In this document: in pieces, positions 10,294 to 22,473 of the stretch
Layout: each line of letters begins with the position of its first letter
Position numbering within the stretch: the first letter of the stretch is position 1
Assembly (NCBI RefSeq): GCF_050003625.1
Contig: NC_134400.1
Span: forward strand, 55,618,066-55,682,065
Direction of reading: 5' to 3'
Source of the DNA: Haematobia irritans
Taxonomy: Eukaryota; Arthropoda; Insecta; Diptera; Muscidae
Length of the DNA: 64,000 nt
Position numbers and translations under genes: made by a program
The notes under the pieces: model-generated
Database searches by the model: none
Told to the model about the DNA's origin: nothing
What the model saw: only the letters and a program-made list of their open reading frames with translations

Positions 10294-11083
10294 AAAGAGG
10301 AACTAAACTTTGTTTTTATAAATTTTACGGTGTAATTTTTCACTATTTCCTTCTTATTTCATTTTACTGTCCCAACTCTAAAAAGAGTATAGTGCCCTTT
10401 CGTTATTTTTATGAAGATCCCAGATTTCTTTTAACGAACCAAGAAAAAAATTGTGCCCATAATGCCAAAATGATAAAGAGAACACACGTCCACACATATA
10501 TAAAATGCTGCTCTCAAGGCGAAGACATTTGCTGTTTGTTTTTCAAATGTCTGGTTCCGAATGTCTATTCTCTTTATTCAAATTAAATAATATTTAGACT
10601 TAAGCACATCAAATTTTTGGCCTTATCATAAAACAGTTTTCCGAAACAACATACAAGCGGTTTCACAGAAATTGTTCTCTTTTGAATCTTTCGCTGTGTT
10701 ATGTTGATATCTTTCGTAAACTCTCCCGGTTTCCATCTCCATTTCTTTCTCTATACTCTCTCTGTCGCTTCGAATAAAATATCACAACATATGTATGTTT
10801 AGTCGAAATTTGTAAATTTATATATGTTTGCATTCACACATATGATTTTTATGAAACATTCATGCCCCAAACATAATATATTCTAACATATTAACATAGA
10901 TGTCCCAAACATTTAGTGTTAGTTTAGGAACATTACATGTTTGCACTTAAATATATTGTGTTTTAAAATTGTGCCCGAAACACATTTTGTTTATATCGGA
11001 ACATATGAAAAACATATTTTTCTAACAGTGTGACGGTGACAAAGGAAAAGTGATATGTTTGTACGAATTTATTTTGGCATAAG
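10294..11083. other. Non-coding DNA, ACATAT-rich segment
   Basis: No gene. From about 10783 to 11030 the sequence is unusually rich in ACATAT and AAACATA words on both strands, like 9960-10090, and ends in CTAACAGTGTGACGG. It looks like one end of an unclassified transposon. Confidence 0.35.
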
Positions 11084-11390
11084 CCGGCTATCATTTAAAA
11101 CCTTTTTTCGGAAGGTTCAAGTGGGGTTTACTTTTGGGTTTAGTGAACTGCCTGAATTTATTTTGATAATTGGTTGATAGTTTCGCTGCAAGTAAAGGAT
11201 GCTGATCAGGAATGTGGTAATTCCGAAACGTGCGTCCATCCAACCATCTTGCAGTCTATAGGGCTTTGCCCAAATAAATTTGACAAACATTCTTTTCCTC
11301 TGTTGGTTAAGCTACACTTGTAGTTTAGTCAATGCATGGTTTTAAGCTGAAATAAAAAAAAAACAACAACAACAACAAAACCAAAATTTG
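11084..11390 (+). repeat. Retroelement-tail-like repeat, copy 2
   Basis: It matches 1140-1400, largely inverted, and ends in an A-rich then (AAC)n tail at 11358-11378. The left breakpoint of the 7.6-kb duplication falls inside it at 11170. The stretch is repeated at 18768-18976. Confidence 0.5.
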
Positions 11391-12423
11391 TGTCCTAAAT
11401 TTAGTGAATATAATTATTTGAAGCAAAGATTATACCTTTTTTATAATTACAAGGTAATTATTTTAACGAAATGTGTCCTTAACATTGCGTATATTTTGTG
11501 TCCTAAAATTTTGGTTGCATAATCTTCCATATTAGGTCAATATTTGTTTCAGTGTATAAGAAAAAAGTTGTGGTTTTCAGACTTTCTTATATCGTTTATC
11601 GACTCTACATAAAAATGTCTGCGTTTTGGGCTGTAACACAAGTTGTAATTATAATGGGGTACCTTCTTTAGCACATAATAGCAGACGAATTTATGTTTGT
11701 CAGAAAGTCAACATCACCCTTCTAAAGATATATAGAAGTATACCAATCCGTTCCAACTGACTAACAGTTTGGAAATATGGGAAAAACATTAATTTTAGCA
11801 AACAAAAAATATTCTGTTTATCACCCCTTTTTCTACATAACCAACAAATATTTATAATTTTTGTTAATTTTTAGTAAAAGTACATGCCTTGACTTGATTT
11901 TTCCATTTTAAGTTATGTCTATACATTTAATTTAAATTTAATTTAAATGTCTATAAATTTAATTGAAATTCAATGTAAATTCGATGGCCTAAACCAGCCA
12001 AACGGGTTGCCATATTGTTTTACCATTTTGGATTTGGTTTTCGTAATGTCATTTTTGTCATTGGGCCCATAGTGAAATATGTGCCAAATTTGGCACAGCA
12101 TTTTACGAACCTAAAATATAACCAGATTTAAAATTTAGCAAATCGAATGAAAATTACGGGTTCCATACCCTCATGAAATCAAATCGTGAGATCGGTATAT
12201 ATGGAGGCTATATAACGTTTTTTCTCTCTTTTTTAACATATGTCCACACTTTGGGGATTTTTGATACGATTTTTGGGAATGATGTATTCAGCAACATTTC
12301 TTAAAACAATTTTTCCTGCAAAACTCAATAAAATTCATTATAGTTCAATAGTTATAAAGGTTTCAATTCATAGTTGTTTTGAGTTCCAAAAATATTTTAG
12401 TCAAACATTTTTTGTTGTCGCAA
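11391..12423. other. Non-coding DNA with a perfect 18-bp palindrome
   Basis: About 1 kb of AT-rich DNA with no gene. It includes the perfect palindrome TGTGCCAAATTTGGCACA at 12080-12097 and a GTGTCCTAAA motif used three times at 11390-11505. Repeated at 18989-20021. Confidence 0.5.
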
Positions 12424-12426
12424 AAA

Positions 12427-12508
12427 CCATAGGTTAGGTTAGGTTAAAGTGGCAGCACGATTTATTTTGAGGCTCACTTAGACTATTCAGTCCATTGGGA
12501 TACCACAT
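12427..12508 (-). mobile_element. SINE fragment (3' tail)
   Basis: It starts TAGGTTAGGTTAGGTT and matches the tail half of the full SINE at 40261-40602, truncated 5'. The duplicate is 20025-20106. Confidence 0.75.
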
Positions 12509-12539
12509 TAACTAAAAGTACCTATTGATATGAGAACTT

Positions 12540-13523
12540 CTACATCGAAACAATTTTCTTCGTAAAAAGAACGAAAAATTTCGTTAAAAGTACGAAATTT
12601 GTCATTGTTTTACAAAGTTTAGGTTAGGTTAGGTGGCAGCCCGATGTATCAGGCTGACTTAGACTATTCAGTTGGTGAACTTCTCTCTTATCACTGAGTG
12701 CTGCCCGATTCGATGTTAAGCTCAATGACAAGGGACCTCCTTTTTATAGCCAAGTCCAAATGGCGTTCTACATTGCAGTGAAACCAACCAAAGAAACTTT
12801 TCATTAAAAGTACGAAATTTTTCGTTCTTTTTACGAAGAAAAGTTCTTCAAAATTTTTTGTAGTTTGTAAGAAACAACTTCGTACTTTTTATGAAAAAGT
12901 TTCATATTTTTATGAAACAATTTTGTTCTTTTTATGAAATGGTTTCGTACTCTTTACGAAAAATTTTCATAGATTTTATGAAATTGTTATGTACAATTGT
13001 ACTTTTTATGAAAAACTTTCGTACTTTTTGTGAAAAATATTCGAACTTTTAGAAAAACAAAAATTATAGTCCAAAGTGCATTTGATTGTAGTAACAAGTT
13101 TGAAAAATGTCATCATTTTTTAATAACGTTTAGTTTGGTTGCTTCACTTTTATAAATAGAATGCTGTCACCCAAATGAGAAGTATCATAGACATGCATTA
13201 AAAAATTGAATAAAGGAATACACCCAAGCACATTATCAAAGGCAATTTTATGTCTATATTGTATGTTTAGTAAAATATTCACAAATTCTTAAAATCTTCT
13301 TCACAAAAGCCATGAAATTTGTAGAAAGTTTCGTTAAAAGTACGAACTCTTTGCGAATAAAAGTTAATGTAGAATGTTTTGTAGACGTTTCGTATATTCG
13401 TAAAATGCTCTTCGTAAAATTTACGAAAATGAATGAAAATTTCGTTGTTTTAATAAAGAATTCACGAAGAAAAGTTAATGAAGAATTCTTCGTAAATTTA
13501 ATGAAGAGAATTCTTTCGGTGTA
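12540..13523. mobile_element. Repeat-rich element with TTCGTACTTTTTATGAAA units
   Basis: A stretch packed with degenerate copies of a 17-20 bp word (TTCGTACTTTTTATGAAA) in both orientations, interrupted by a SINE fragment at 12617-12786. It ends GAATTCTTTCGGTGTAG; 41510-41632 ends in the related GAATTCTTTCAGTGTAT. It is probably a non-autonomous DNA transposon. A 70-codon frame at 13312-13524 is just these units. The duplicate is 20138-21121. Confidence 0.5.
12617..12786 (-). mobile_element. SINE fragment (tail and body)
   Basis: TTTAGGTTAGGTTAGG then GTGGCAGCCCGAT matches 40261-40440 in the same orientation. The tRNA-like head is missing. The duplicate is 20215-20384. Confidence 0.8.
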
Positions 13524-13981
13524 GTTATAACCGCTGAACCTTCTCGATTATTTTCTTCTGTTGAACCAACTAGATTGTTCCAAAAATATTAGCAGACTGC
13601 TTATGTTAACGTTTTCTGCCAGTAATCAAAGTCATGTGCCCTTACGTCTTACACAAATTGCAGGACACTTATACAAGAGATGTTTAATTGCCCAGCAAAA
13701 AATTCGGAAGTTCTTCTAAAGGTACAACTTCCAAAAATGTCCTCCCAAAGATGTTCTTTATTTTAACTACAAAGGAAGTTCTTTTAATTCAATTTTTTAT
13801 AACTCGCTTTTATTCATATTTTTAATGGGTTTTAATCATATATTTAATGGGTAAGCACTGTGTGCTGGAGGATTTGTCAAGTAATACACTAAGAGTGGTG
13901 TCTTAGTATCAAGTACGACAACCTATATTTTAAAGTTAATAGCGTTTGGAATGTATGGTTAGTGTAGTTAATCGCTTACTT
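13524..13981. other. Non-coding DNA
   Basis: No gene. TTGCCCAGCAAAAA occurs at about 13690 and again (TTGCCCAGCAAAAAC) at about 14571, and an inverse relative TTTTTGGCTGGG at 32305. This may mark ends of another small element. Confidence 0.3.
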
Positions 13982-14508
13982 CACCCAGAAAAAAGGGGCT
14001 CTAATGCCAACTGAACTTTATTTTAGTTCATGAAGATTAGTTGATTTTAGTTAAATTTTACTCAATATGAGTAAATGTTCCTTATTTGAATAATTTTTTG
14101 CTAACTTTATTGACGTGAACTAATAATAAGAAAAAAGTTGTATACAAATATATTGCACAATTTTACTAAAAAATAGAATAGTTCATATTTTCCTAAAATG
14201 GTAGAAGTTTGCTTAAATTGAGTTCACAAGTCTCTCAAATGAGTAAATTTGACTAAATGTGTACCTGTCTTGAACTTCGTACAGCGCTAAAGGCATTTTA
14301 ACCATTTTTAAATCCAATGTTTTCTTTCAACATATGACATTTTCTTAAACAACAGAAAAACATTAATTATTTTTAAAAAATGTTCTTCAATTTGACAAAA
14401 AGTATTAACTTATTTGTAACATGTTGCAATTAGAAAACCATTTTAGTTAAAATTTTCTAAAATAAACCTACATTTTCTTCCACGGTGGGTTCACTTTTTT
14501 TTTAGGTG
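13982..14508. mobile_element. MITE of the CAC...GTG family
   Basis: It starts CACCCAGAAAAAAGGGG and ends GGGTTCAC(T)n AGGTG, with TT on both sides (a TA-like site). At 527 bp it resembles the 516-bp copies at 30528-31043 and 48187-48702. A partial copy of its right half is at 36990-37195. No transposase is seen. The duplicate is 21580-22106. Confidence 0.65.
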
Positions 14509-14875
14509 TTGGCTCGGAAACAATGTTTTAGTATTGTTTCGAAGTTAAGACAGGACAAAATGTTTGAAATTGCCCAGCAAAAACTAGGTAACCACATCTC
14601 ATTACAAGTTACATTACCAGAAGTAAAGCTGTCATTACACATTGCATTACATTGCGGTGAGTTATAATGACTAATGTAATGGCAATAATAAATACTTTTC
14701 GGTCATTTTTGAATTGATATTCTCAAAATGTAATGCATTTGGCCGTTAATGACTTAATAAAATAGCATAAATGACGCTACCATTAGGTATAATTATTCAC
14801 ATAATTGAGCATTTGCTTAAAAAAACTCAAAAAGAATATGTTATGTAACGTTAATTCTGAAGATTTTTCCGTTAA
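14509..14875. other. Non-coding DNA, CATTAC-rich
   Basis: No gene. The words ATTAC and TAATG dominate 14600-14790. It may be a diverged non-autonomous element starting at CCCAGCAAAAAC (14572). Confidence 0.3.
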
Positions 14876-15106
14876 GGTGGGTACTAAGTTCGAGTTTAGC
14901 CGCTAAAATCGCTAAAGTGAAAACTAAATCAGTAAGAAAAAGGCATAAAATTAAAAATATATGTTGCAGATTTTATTATAACTTGATGGGGAATATCCCA
15001 AAGCAATTTTTCACAATGTTTGTACACCTTAAAATGGATTATTAGAGAAAAGTAATCGTGAAAAAATGATGATTTTAGCGGCTAAACTCGAACCTAATAC
15101 CCACCT
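14876..15106. mobile_element. Foldback MITE with TTAA flanks
   Basis: Bases 14876-14910 (GGTGGGTACTAAGTTCGAG...) are mirrored by 15071-15105, an imperfect inverted repeat of about 35 bp. TTAA flanks lie at 14872-14875 and 15107-15110, as expected of piggyBac-type mobilisation. A relative is at 47705-47924. The duplicate is 22474-22704. Confidence 0.7.
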
Positions 15107-15387
15107 TTAAGGAATATTCTTCACGAATATTTCATAATAATTGTGTTTTAAATTTTAAATAAATGCTTTATTATACCTCATTCACATTACACTTTCAAAA
15201 TCGAATTCACACGTTCAAAATCGACTTCAACTGTCATTTGCCTTATAAAAAAAGATATATAAAATCCACTTTTAGTAGATTTCGAACATAATGTGAATCT
15301 AACTCCCTTAAACGACAACATTTATTTATATTTTAACTGTGAAAATAATTTGCCTGTAATCTTATTTAGATGATTTGTTACATTTTT
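15107..15387. other. Non-coding spacer
   Basis: No gene. Anonymous AT-rich DNA between the foldback MITE and a mini-me-like element. Confidence 0.4.
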
Positions 15388-16474
15388 GTTATACCCTCCA
15401 CCATAGGATGGGCGTATATTAACTTTGTCATTCCGTTTGTAACACATCGAAATATTGCTCTAAGACCCCATAAAGCATATATTCTGGGTCGTGGTGAAAT
15501 TCTGAGTCGATTTGAGCATGTTCGTCCGTCCGTCCATCTGTTGAAATCACGCTAACTACCGAACGAAACAAGCTATCGACTTGAAACTTGGCACAAGTAG
15601 TTGTTATTGATGTAGATCGGTTGGTGTTGTAAATGGGCCATATCGGCCCACTTTTACGTATAGCCCCCATATAAACCGATCCCCAGATTTGGCTTGCGGA
15701 GCCTCTAAGAGAAGCAAATTTCATCCCATCCGGCTGAAATTTGGTACATGGTGTTAGTATATGGTCTCTAATAACCATGCAAAAATTGGTCGAAATCGGT
15801 CCATAATTATTATAGCCCCCATATAAACCGGTTACCAGATTTGATCTCCGGAGCCTCTTGGAAGACCAAAATTCATCCGATTCGGTTAAAATTTGGTACG
15901 TGAAGTTAGTATATGTTATCCAACAACTATGCAGGAATTGGTTCATATCAGTCAATAATTAGATATAGTCACAATATAAACTGATCCCCAGATTTGACCT
16001 TTTGGAGAAACAAAATTCATCCGATCCGGTTGAAATTTGGTACGTGGTGGTAGTATATACACCCAGAGAAGGAATATGATCACCTCAAACATGTTTTAAG
16101 AGCAAAATGTTATTTTTGGGTGGTGACCATGTAACATGGTTTTCGCAACCATGTTATTTTATCGGAAATCATGTATCTGATTTCGGCAAGCAGGTTATAT
16201 TTGACGAGAAAATAACATTTTAGTGACAAACATGTTTCATGGTCACCCTACAAAAATAACATTTTGCTCTTAAGACATGTTTGAGGTGATCATATTCCTT
16301 CTCTGCGTGTAATATTTAACAGCCATGCCAAAAGTGTTCCATATCAGTCCATAATCATAATAGCCCCGAACCCGAGATTTGGCTGGAGCCTCATGGAGGA
16401 GCAAATTTCATCCGAGTCAGATGAAATTTGGTACATTTTGCTAGTATATGGCCGTTAACAACCATGCCTAACTA
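15388..16474 (+). mobile_element. Mini-me-like repeat, left part
   Basis: The head TATACCCTCCACCATAGG and a short GTCCGTCCGTCC tract near 15524 lead to degenerate 153-bp internal units with AGCCCCCATATAAACCG boxes. A foldback MITE interrupts it at 16060-16309, and a double-tRNA element ends it at TA 16473-16474. The tail is missing here because of the 7.6-kb duplication. The duplicate 22986-24072 is the one that rejoins 31650-31955. Confidence 0.8.
16060..16309. mobile_element. 250-bp foldback MITE in a mini-me-like repeat
   Basis: The terminal 34 bp (start CACCCAGAGAAGGAATATGA) match their inverse at 16276-16309 with one mismatch. TA lies on both sides, and the uninterrupted mini-me sequence (GTAGTATATGATATTTAAC, as at 36079) confirms a clean TA target duplication. 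The duplicate is 23658-23907. Confidence 0.85.
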
Positions 16475-17084
16475 CACGCAAAAAAATAATTCTTTCCTCC
16501 CAAACGAAATTTTAGACAAACAAAGTTCGTTTCTCATTTGCTTTTCGTTGAAAGGAAGTGTATTTGGAGGAAAAGTATATACTTTTTGTGATAAACGTTT
16601 ATTCTTTTCCAGGATGTAAAAAAAATTCATAAAGACTAACTCAAAAAAAATTGTTTTCTTGCTAATTGCATTTTCCCCACATCTTTCTAACATCAACGAG
16701 GTTTTTTAGTTCTTAACACCTTTTCCTGTAATACCAACAATGTAGAAGAAATTATACGATTTTATAAATTTTTAAATTTGTTTTTTACCTTTCGCCTGGA
16801 CCGAGAATCGAACCGCGGACCATGCAATTTGTAAGCCAACACACTATCCACTGAGCCATGCAGCCATTATTGTCATCAATAGACAATTACCCATATAAGT
16901 TATATTTATATAGCATAGCTAGCGGCGCCAACGAGCCGATTAAACAATGTTTATTTAAGAGAAAAATACATTTAGTTGGGCACCTTGGAGCAGTGGTTGC
17001 TACGTCCGACTTCCATGCCAAGGGTCGTGGGTTCGATCCCTGCTTCGACTAAAGTCTTTTTTTGTTTTTTTAACATATATTCCA
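16475..17084. mobile_element. Double-tRNA element, left half (duplicate copy)
   Basis: It starts CACGCAAAAA at a TA and matches 32983-33600. It holds the minus-strand tRNA-like module at 16792-16865 (B box GGTTCGATTCTCGG) and the plus-strand module at 16978-17052 (A box TGGAGCAGTGGTTG, B box GGGTTCGATCCC). It is cut at 17085 by a CACTGAAAAAAC MITE. The same structure lies at 24073-24682. Confidence 0.8.
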
Positions 17085-18599
17085 CACTGAAAAAACAGTG
17101 AACTCTTTTCCATTGCAAAATGAACTAAACTGTAGTAACATTGACCATGATTTAGCCCTTAAGATTTTTTTCAACTTGTCTAGTTTATAATTCTCTTAAA
17201 TTTTAGTTCATCTATAACATTGTATTTTAGTTCATTTTTACAATGCCATAAGATTTATATACCCCTACCAAGTTAAAAATTCAGTATTATTTAGGTTTAC
17301 TTGCTTATTTTTTGGGAAACCCGATAATAAAAAGTGGTTAACAGTCTCTTTAAAATGTCGACGACTAAACTATTTTTAAATCAATCATTCCACAGTACAG
17401 AGAAATTAAATAATTAAAGGAACAACAAACCGTTTTACTATTATGAAAATGTTCATATATTAAAATTAAACTTTCTTTAAGCAAAAGTACTTTATTATAA
17501 AAACTTATGATGAAAGTTCTTAATACAATGTTTTTTGTGAATAAAAGTTATGACCACGTGGAACAGATAGTAGTTCATTTGAACTCGCTGTTTGGACGTT
17601 TTGACTTATCCTTTTTTTATTCATCGTAGGTAATTTTTTCACATATCTTGCTGGAAACAAAATGGAAACAATAATGAAAATTGTTAAAAATTAACACCAT
17701 GTAATGAATAATTTTTAATTCTTCATTTTAGCTTGTAACTTACCATATTTGGGGCATTTTATCATATGGTGTAAGGAATTCAACTTTTCTTTGGAAAACG
17801 TATCTCATAAAATTTGTACCTGAAATTAGAGAAATAATTCTATATAAACTCATAAAACTGTGTTGTTATCGACATGAAGGATATAATAAAATACATATTC
17901 TAGTTGAAAGAAAGCCAAAGTTTTAATATAAAACTTAACAATTCTCTATTAAATTGTACGCTGAGGAAATATAAAAAGTTGTCCAAATTTATTTCAGTTA
18001 CTCTGAAATTAAATATTTATTTTTTACATTAAATAAAATTATTAAATAGGTTTTCAAAAAATCTAATGAAAAAAATAATAATATGCAAAAAAACCAAATA
18101 TTCTTGATAACCCTAGACAGTCATCATTCGTCAAAATGACGACACGTAATTTCATTTTCGATTTAAAATGCATTTTAGTCTATTGGGAAATGGTAAATTT
18201 AAGTTATACTAATTCGACCGTTTTATGAATTGTTGTTTTATACTACTTAAAACCAAATTGAATAAGAAAATAAATTCAAGTTTGGTTAATTTTTTCGCTC
18301 ACGATGAAATCAGCCGTAGTCAAAATGACGAAAGATGACGTTAATGTACAAGAAATAAGGATGACTGTCCAGGGTTAAAAGAAAGTTAAAGAATCCTTAC
18401 CAATTCACTATTAAATTACAGGCAAAGGAGTACTAAAAATTTTTAAGGGGTTATTCTGAAATTACATATTAGTTTTTACATTAAAAATATTACATTGGTT
18501 TCCAAAAAAGAAATACTAAAATAAGGTATTAAAAACCTGTAATTTTGATGATAAAAAGGTCACAAAAACGTAAATATTCTAGTTGAAATAAAGCCATTT
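17085..18599. mobile_element. CAC...GTG MITE left part with internal tandem repeats
   Basis: It begins CACTGAAAAAACAGTGAAC with a CA target site. Internal segments at 17880-18100 and 18379-18590 are degenerate repeats of about 215 bp (AAAGAAAG...CCAATTC...TCTGAAATTA...GGTTTCCAAAAAA); more units are at 29046-29400. The piggyBac-like MITE at 18111-18374 sits between units. No gene. The duplicate is 24683-26196. Confidence 0.55.
18111..18374. mobile_element. piggyBac-like MITE, 264 bp
   Basis: Ends CCCTAGACAGTCATC and GATGACTGTCCAGGG form a 15-bp inverted repeat with one mismatch. An inner inverted GTCAAAATGACG lies near both ends. The right flank is TTAA (18375-18378); the left is ATAA, one change away. 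CCC(T/A)-type ends at TTAA are characteristic of piggyBac. The duplicate is 25709-25972. Confidence 0.8.
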
Positions 18600-18767
18600 T
18601 TATACCAACCACCATAGAATGGTGACGGGGGTATAATAAGTTTGTCATTCCGTTTGTAACACATCGAAATATCGATTTCCGACTATATAAAGTATATATA
18701 TATATTCTTGATCAGGGAGAAATTCTAAGACGATATAACGATGTCCGTCTGTCCGTCTGTCTGTCTG
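18600..18767 (+). mobile_element. Mini-me-like head, cut at the duplication join
   Basis: ATACCAACCACCATAGAATGG, then a (TA)n run at 18691-18704 and a (GTCY)n run at 18743-18767, as in the head at 26198-26366. It stops abruptly at the 7.6-kb duplication junction. Confidence 0.85.
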
Positions 18768-20024
18768 TTGGTTGATAGTTTCGCTGCAAGTAAAGGATGC
18801 TGATCAGGAATGTGGTAATTCCGAAACGTGCGTCCATCCAACCATCTTGCAGTCTATAGGGCTTTGCCCAAATAAATTTGACAAACATTCTTTTCCTCTG
18901 TTGGTTAAGCTACACTTGTAGTTTAGTCAATGCATGGTTTTAAGCTGAAATAAAAAAAAAACAACAACAACAACAAAACCAAAATTTGTGTCCTAAATTT
19001 AGTGAATATAATTATTTGAAGCAAAGATTATACCTTTTTTATAATTACAAGGTAATTATTTTAACGAAATGTGTCCTTAACATTGCGTATATTTTGTGTC
19101 CTAAAATTTTGGTTGCATAATCTTCCATATTAGGTCAATATTTGTTTCAGTGTATAAGAAAAAAGTTGTGGTTTTCAGACTTTCTTATATCGTTTATCGA
19201 CTCTACATAAAAATGTCTGCGTTTTGGGCTGTAACACAAGTTGTAATTATAATGGGGTACCTTCTTTAGCACATAATAGCAGACGAATTTATGTTTGTCA
19301 GAAAGTCAACATCACCCTTCTAAAGATATATAGAAGTATACCAATCCGTTCCAACTGACTAACAGTTTGGAAATATGGGAAAAACATTAATTTTAGCAAA
19401 CAAAAAATATTCTGTTTATCACCCCTTTTTCTACATAACCAACAAATATTTATAATTTTTGTTAATTTTTAGTAAAAGTACATGCCTTGACTTGATTTTT
19501 CCATTTTAAGTTATGTCTATACATTTAATTTAAATTTAATTTAAATGTCTATAAATTTAATTGAAATTCAATGTAAATTCGATGGCCTAAACCAGCCAAA
19601 CGGGTTGCCATATTGTTTTACCATTTTGGATTTGGTTTTCGTAATGTCATTTTTGTCATTGGGCCCATAGTGAAATATGTGCCAAATTTGGCACAGCATT
19701 TTACGAACCTAAAATATAACCAGATTTAAAATTTAGCAAATCGAATGAAAATTACGGGTTCCATACCCTCATGAAATCAAATCGTGAGATCGGTATATAT
19801 GGAGGCTATATAACGTTTTTTCTCTCTTTTTTAACATATGTCCACACTTTGGGGATTTTTGATACGATTTTTGGGAATGATGTATTCAGCAACATTTCTT
19901 AAAACAATTTTTCCTGCAAAACTCAATAAAATTCATTATAGTTCAATAGTTATAAAGGTTTCAATTCATAGTTGTTTTGAGTTCCAAAAATATTTTAGTC
20001 AAACATTTTTTGTTGTCGCAAAAA

Positions 20025-20106
20025 CCATAGGTTAGGTTAGGTTAAAGTGGCAGCACGATTTATTTTGAGGCTCACTTAGACTATTCAGTCCATTGGGATA
20101 CCACAT
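20025..20106 (-). mobile_element. SINE fragment (duplicate of 12427-12508)
   Basis: Identical to its upstream twin; see 12427-12508. Confidence 0.75.
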
Positions 20107-20137
20107 TAACTAAAAGTACCTATTGATATGAGAACTT

Positions 20138-21121
20138 CTACATCGAAACAATTTTCTTCGTAAAAAGAACGAAAAATTTCGTTAAAAGTACGAAATTTGT
20201 CATTGTTTTACAAAGTTTAGGTTAGGTTAGGTGGCAGCCCGATGTATCAGGCTGACTTAGACTATTCAGTTGGTGAACTTCTCTCTTATCACTGAGTGCT
20301 GCCCGATTCGATGTTAAGCTCAATGACAAGGGACCTCCTTTTTATAGCCAAGTCCAAATGGCGTTCTACATTGCAGTGAAACCAACCAAAGAAACTTTTC
20401 ATTAAAAGTACGAAATTTTTCGTTCTTTTTACGAAGAAAAGTTCTTCAAAATTTTTTGTAGTTTGTAAGAAACAACTTCGTACTTTTTATGAAAAAGTTT
20501 CATATTTTTATGAAACAATTTTGTTCTTTTTATGAAATGGTTTCGTACTCTTTACGAAAAATTTTCATAGATTTTATGAAATTGTTATGTACAATTGTAC
20601 TTTTTATGAAAAACTTTCGTACTTTTTGTGAAAAATATTCGAACTTTTAGAAAAACAAAAATTATAGTCCAAAGTGCATTTGATTGTAGTAACAAGTTTG
20701 AAAAATGTCATCATTTTTTAATAACGTTTAGTTTGGTTGCTTCACTTTTATAAATAGAATGCTGTCACCCAAATGAGAAGTATCATAGACATGCATTAAA
20801 AAATTGAATAAAGGAATACACCCAAGCACATTATCAAAGGCAATTTTATGTCTATATTGTATGTTTAGTAAAATATTCACAAATTCTTAAAATCTTCTTC
20901 ACAAAAGCCATGAAATTTGTAGAAAGTTTCGTTAAAAGTACGAACTCTTTGCGAATAAAAGTTAATGTAGAATGTTTTGTAGACGTTTCGTATATTCGTA
21001 AAATGCTCTTCGTAAAATTTACGAAAATGAATGAAAATTTCGTTGTTTTAATAAAGAATTCACGAAGAAAAGTTAATGAAGAATTCTTCGTAAATTTAAT
21101 GAAGAGAATTCTTTCGGTGTA
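20138..21121. mobile_element. TTCGTACTTTTTATGAAA element (duplicate)
   Basis: Duplicate of 12540-13523, with the inserted SINE fragment at 20215-20384. Confidence 0.5.
20215..20384 (-). mobile_element. SINE fragment (duplicate of 12617-12786)
   Basis: Identical to its upstream twin; tail and body present, tRNA-like head missing. Confidence 0.8.
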
Positions 21122-21579
21122 GTTATAACCGCTGAACCTTCTCGATTATTTTCTTCTGTTGAACCAACTAGATTGTTCCAAAAATATTAGCAGACTGCTT
21201 ATGTTAACGTTTTCTGCCAGTAATCAAAGTCATGTGCCCTTACGTCTTACACAAATTGCAGGACACTTATACAAGAGATGTTTAATTGCCCAGCAAAAAA
21301 TTCGGAAGTTCTTCTAAAGGTACAACTTCCAAAAATGTCCTCCCAAAGATGTTCTTTATTTTAACTACAAAGGAAGTTCTTTTAATTCAATTTTTTATAA
21401 CTCGCTTTTATTCATATTTTTAATGGGTTTTAATCATATATTTAATGGGTAAGCACTGTGTGCTGGAGGATTTGTCAAGTAATACACTAAGAGTGGTGTC
21501 TTAGTATCAAGTACGACAACCTATATTTTAAAGTTAATAGCGTTTGGAATGTATGGTTAGTGTAGTTAATCGCTTACTT

Positions 21580-22106
21580 CACCCAGAAAAAAGGGGCTCT
21601 AATGCCAACTGAACTTTATTTTAGTTCATGAAGATTAGTTGATTTTAGTTAAATTTTACTCAATATGAGTAAATGTTCCTTATTTGAATAATTTTTTGCT
21701 AACTTTATTGACGTGAACTAATAATAAGAAAAAAGTTGTATACAAATATATTGCACAATTTTACTAAAAAATAGAATAGTTCATATTTTCCTAAAATGGT
21801 AGAAGTTTGCTTAAATTGAGTTCACAAGTCTCTCAAATGAGTAAATTTGACTAAATGTGTACCTGTCTTGAACTTCGTACAGCGCTAAAGGCATTTTAAC
21901 CATTTTTAAATCCAATGTTTTCTTTCAACATATGACATTTTCTTAAACAACAGAAAAACATTAATTATTTTTAAAAAATGTTCTTCAATTTGACAAAAAG
22001 TATTAACTTATTTGTAACATGTTGCAATTAGAAAACCATTTTAGTTAAAATTTTCTAAAATAAACCTACATTTTCTTCCACGGTGGGTTCACTTTTTTTT
22101 TAGGTG
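21580..22106. mobile_element. CAC...GTG MITE (duplicate of 13982-14508)
   Basis: Same ends and flanks as the upstream twin. Confidence 0.65.
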
Positions 22107-22473
22107 TTGGCTCGGAAACAATGTTTTAGTATTGTTTCGAAGTTAAGACAGGACAAAATGTTTGAAATTGCCCAGCAAAAACTAGGTAACCACATCTCAT
22201 TACAAGTTACATTACCAGAAGTAAAGCTGTCATTACACATTGCATTACATTGCGGTGAGTTATAATGACTAATGTAATGGCAATAATAAATACTTTTCGG
22301 TCATTTTTGAATTGATATTCTCAAAATGTAATGCATTTGGCCGTTAATGACTTAATAAAATAGCATAAATGACGCTACCATTAGGTATAATTATTCACAT
22401 AATTGAGCATTTGCTTAAAAAAACTCAAAAAGAATATGTTATGTAACGTTAATTCTGAAGATTTTTCCGTTAA

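Larger units (their letters stand above)
11170..18767 (+). repeat. 7,598-bp tandem duplication, copy 1
   Basis: Every feature here recurs exactly 7,598 bp downstream, and I saw no mismatch in the lines compared. The copy starts at TTGGTTGATAG in the retroelement-tail repeat and ends in the (GTCY)n tract of a mini-me-like head. The join at 18765-18775 shows a 3-bp microhomology, TTG. See the findings for the choice between real and artefact. Confidence 0.95.

Noticed and set aside
12080..12097. Operator-like palindrome TGTGCCAAATTTGGCACA
   Set aside because: A perfect palindrome, but with no gene or promoter nearby; described only as sequence content.
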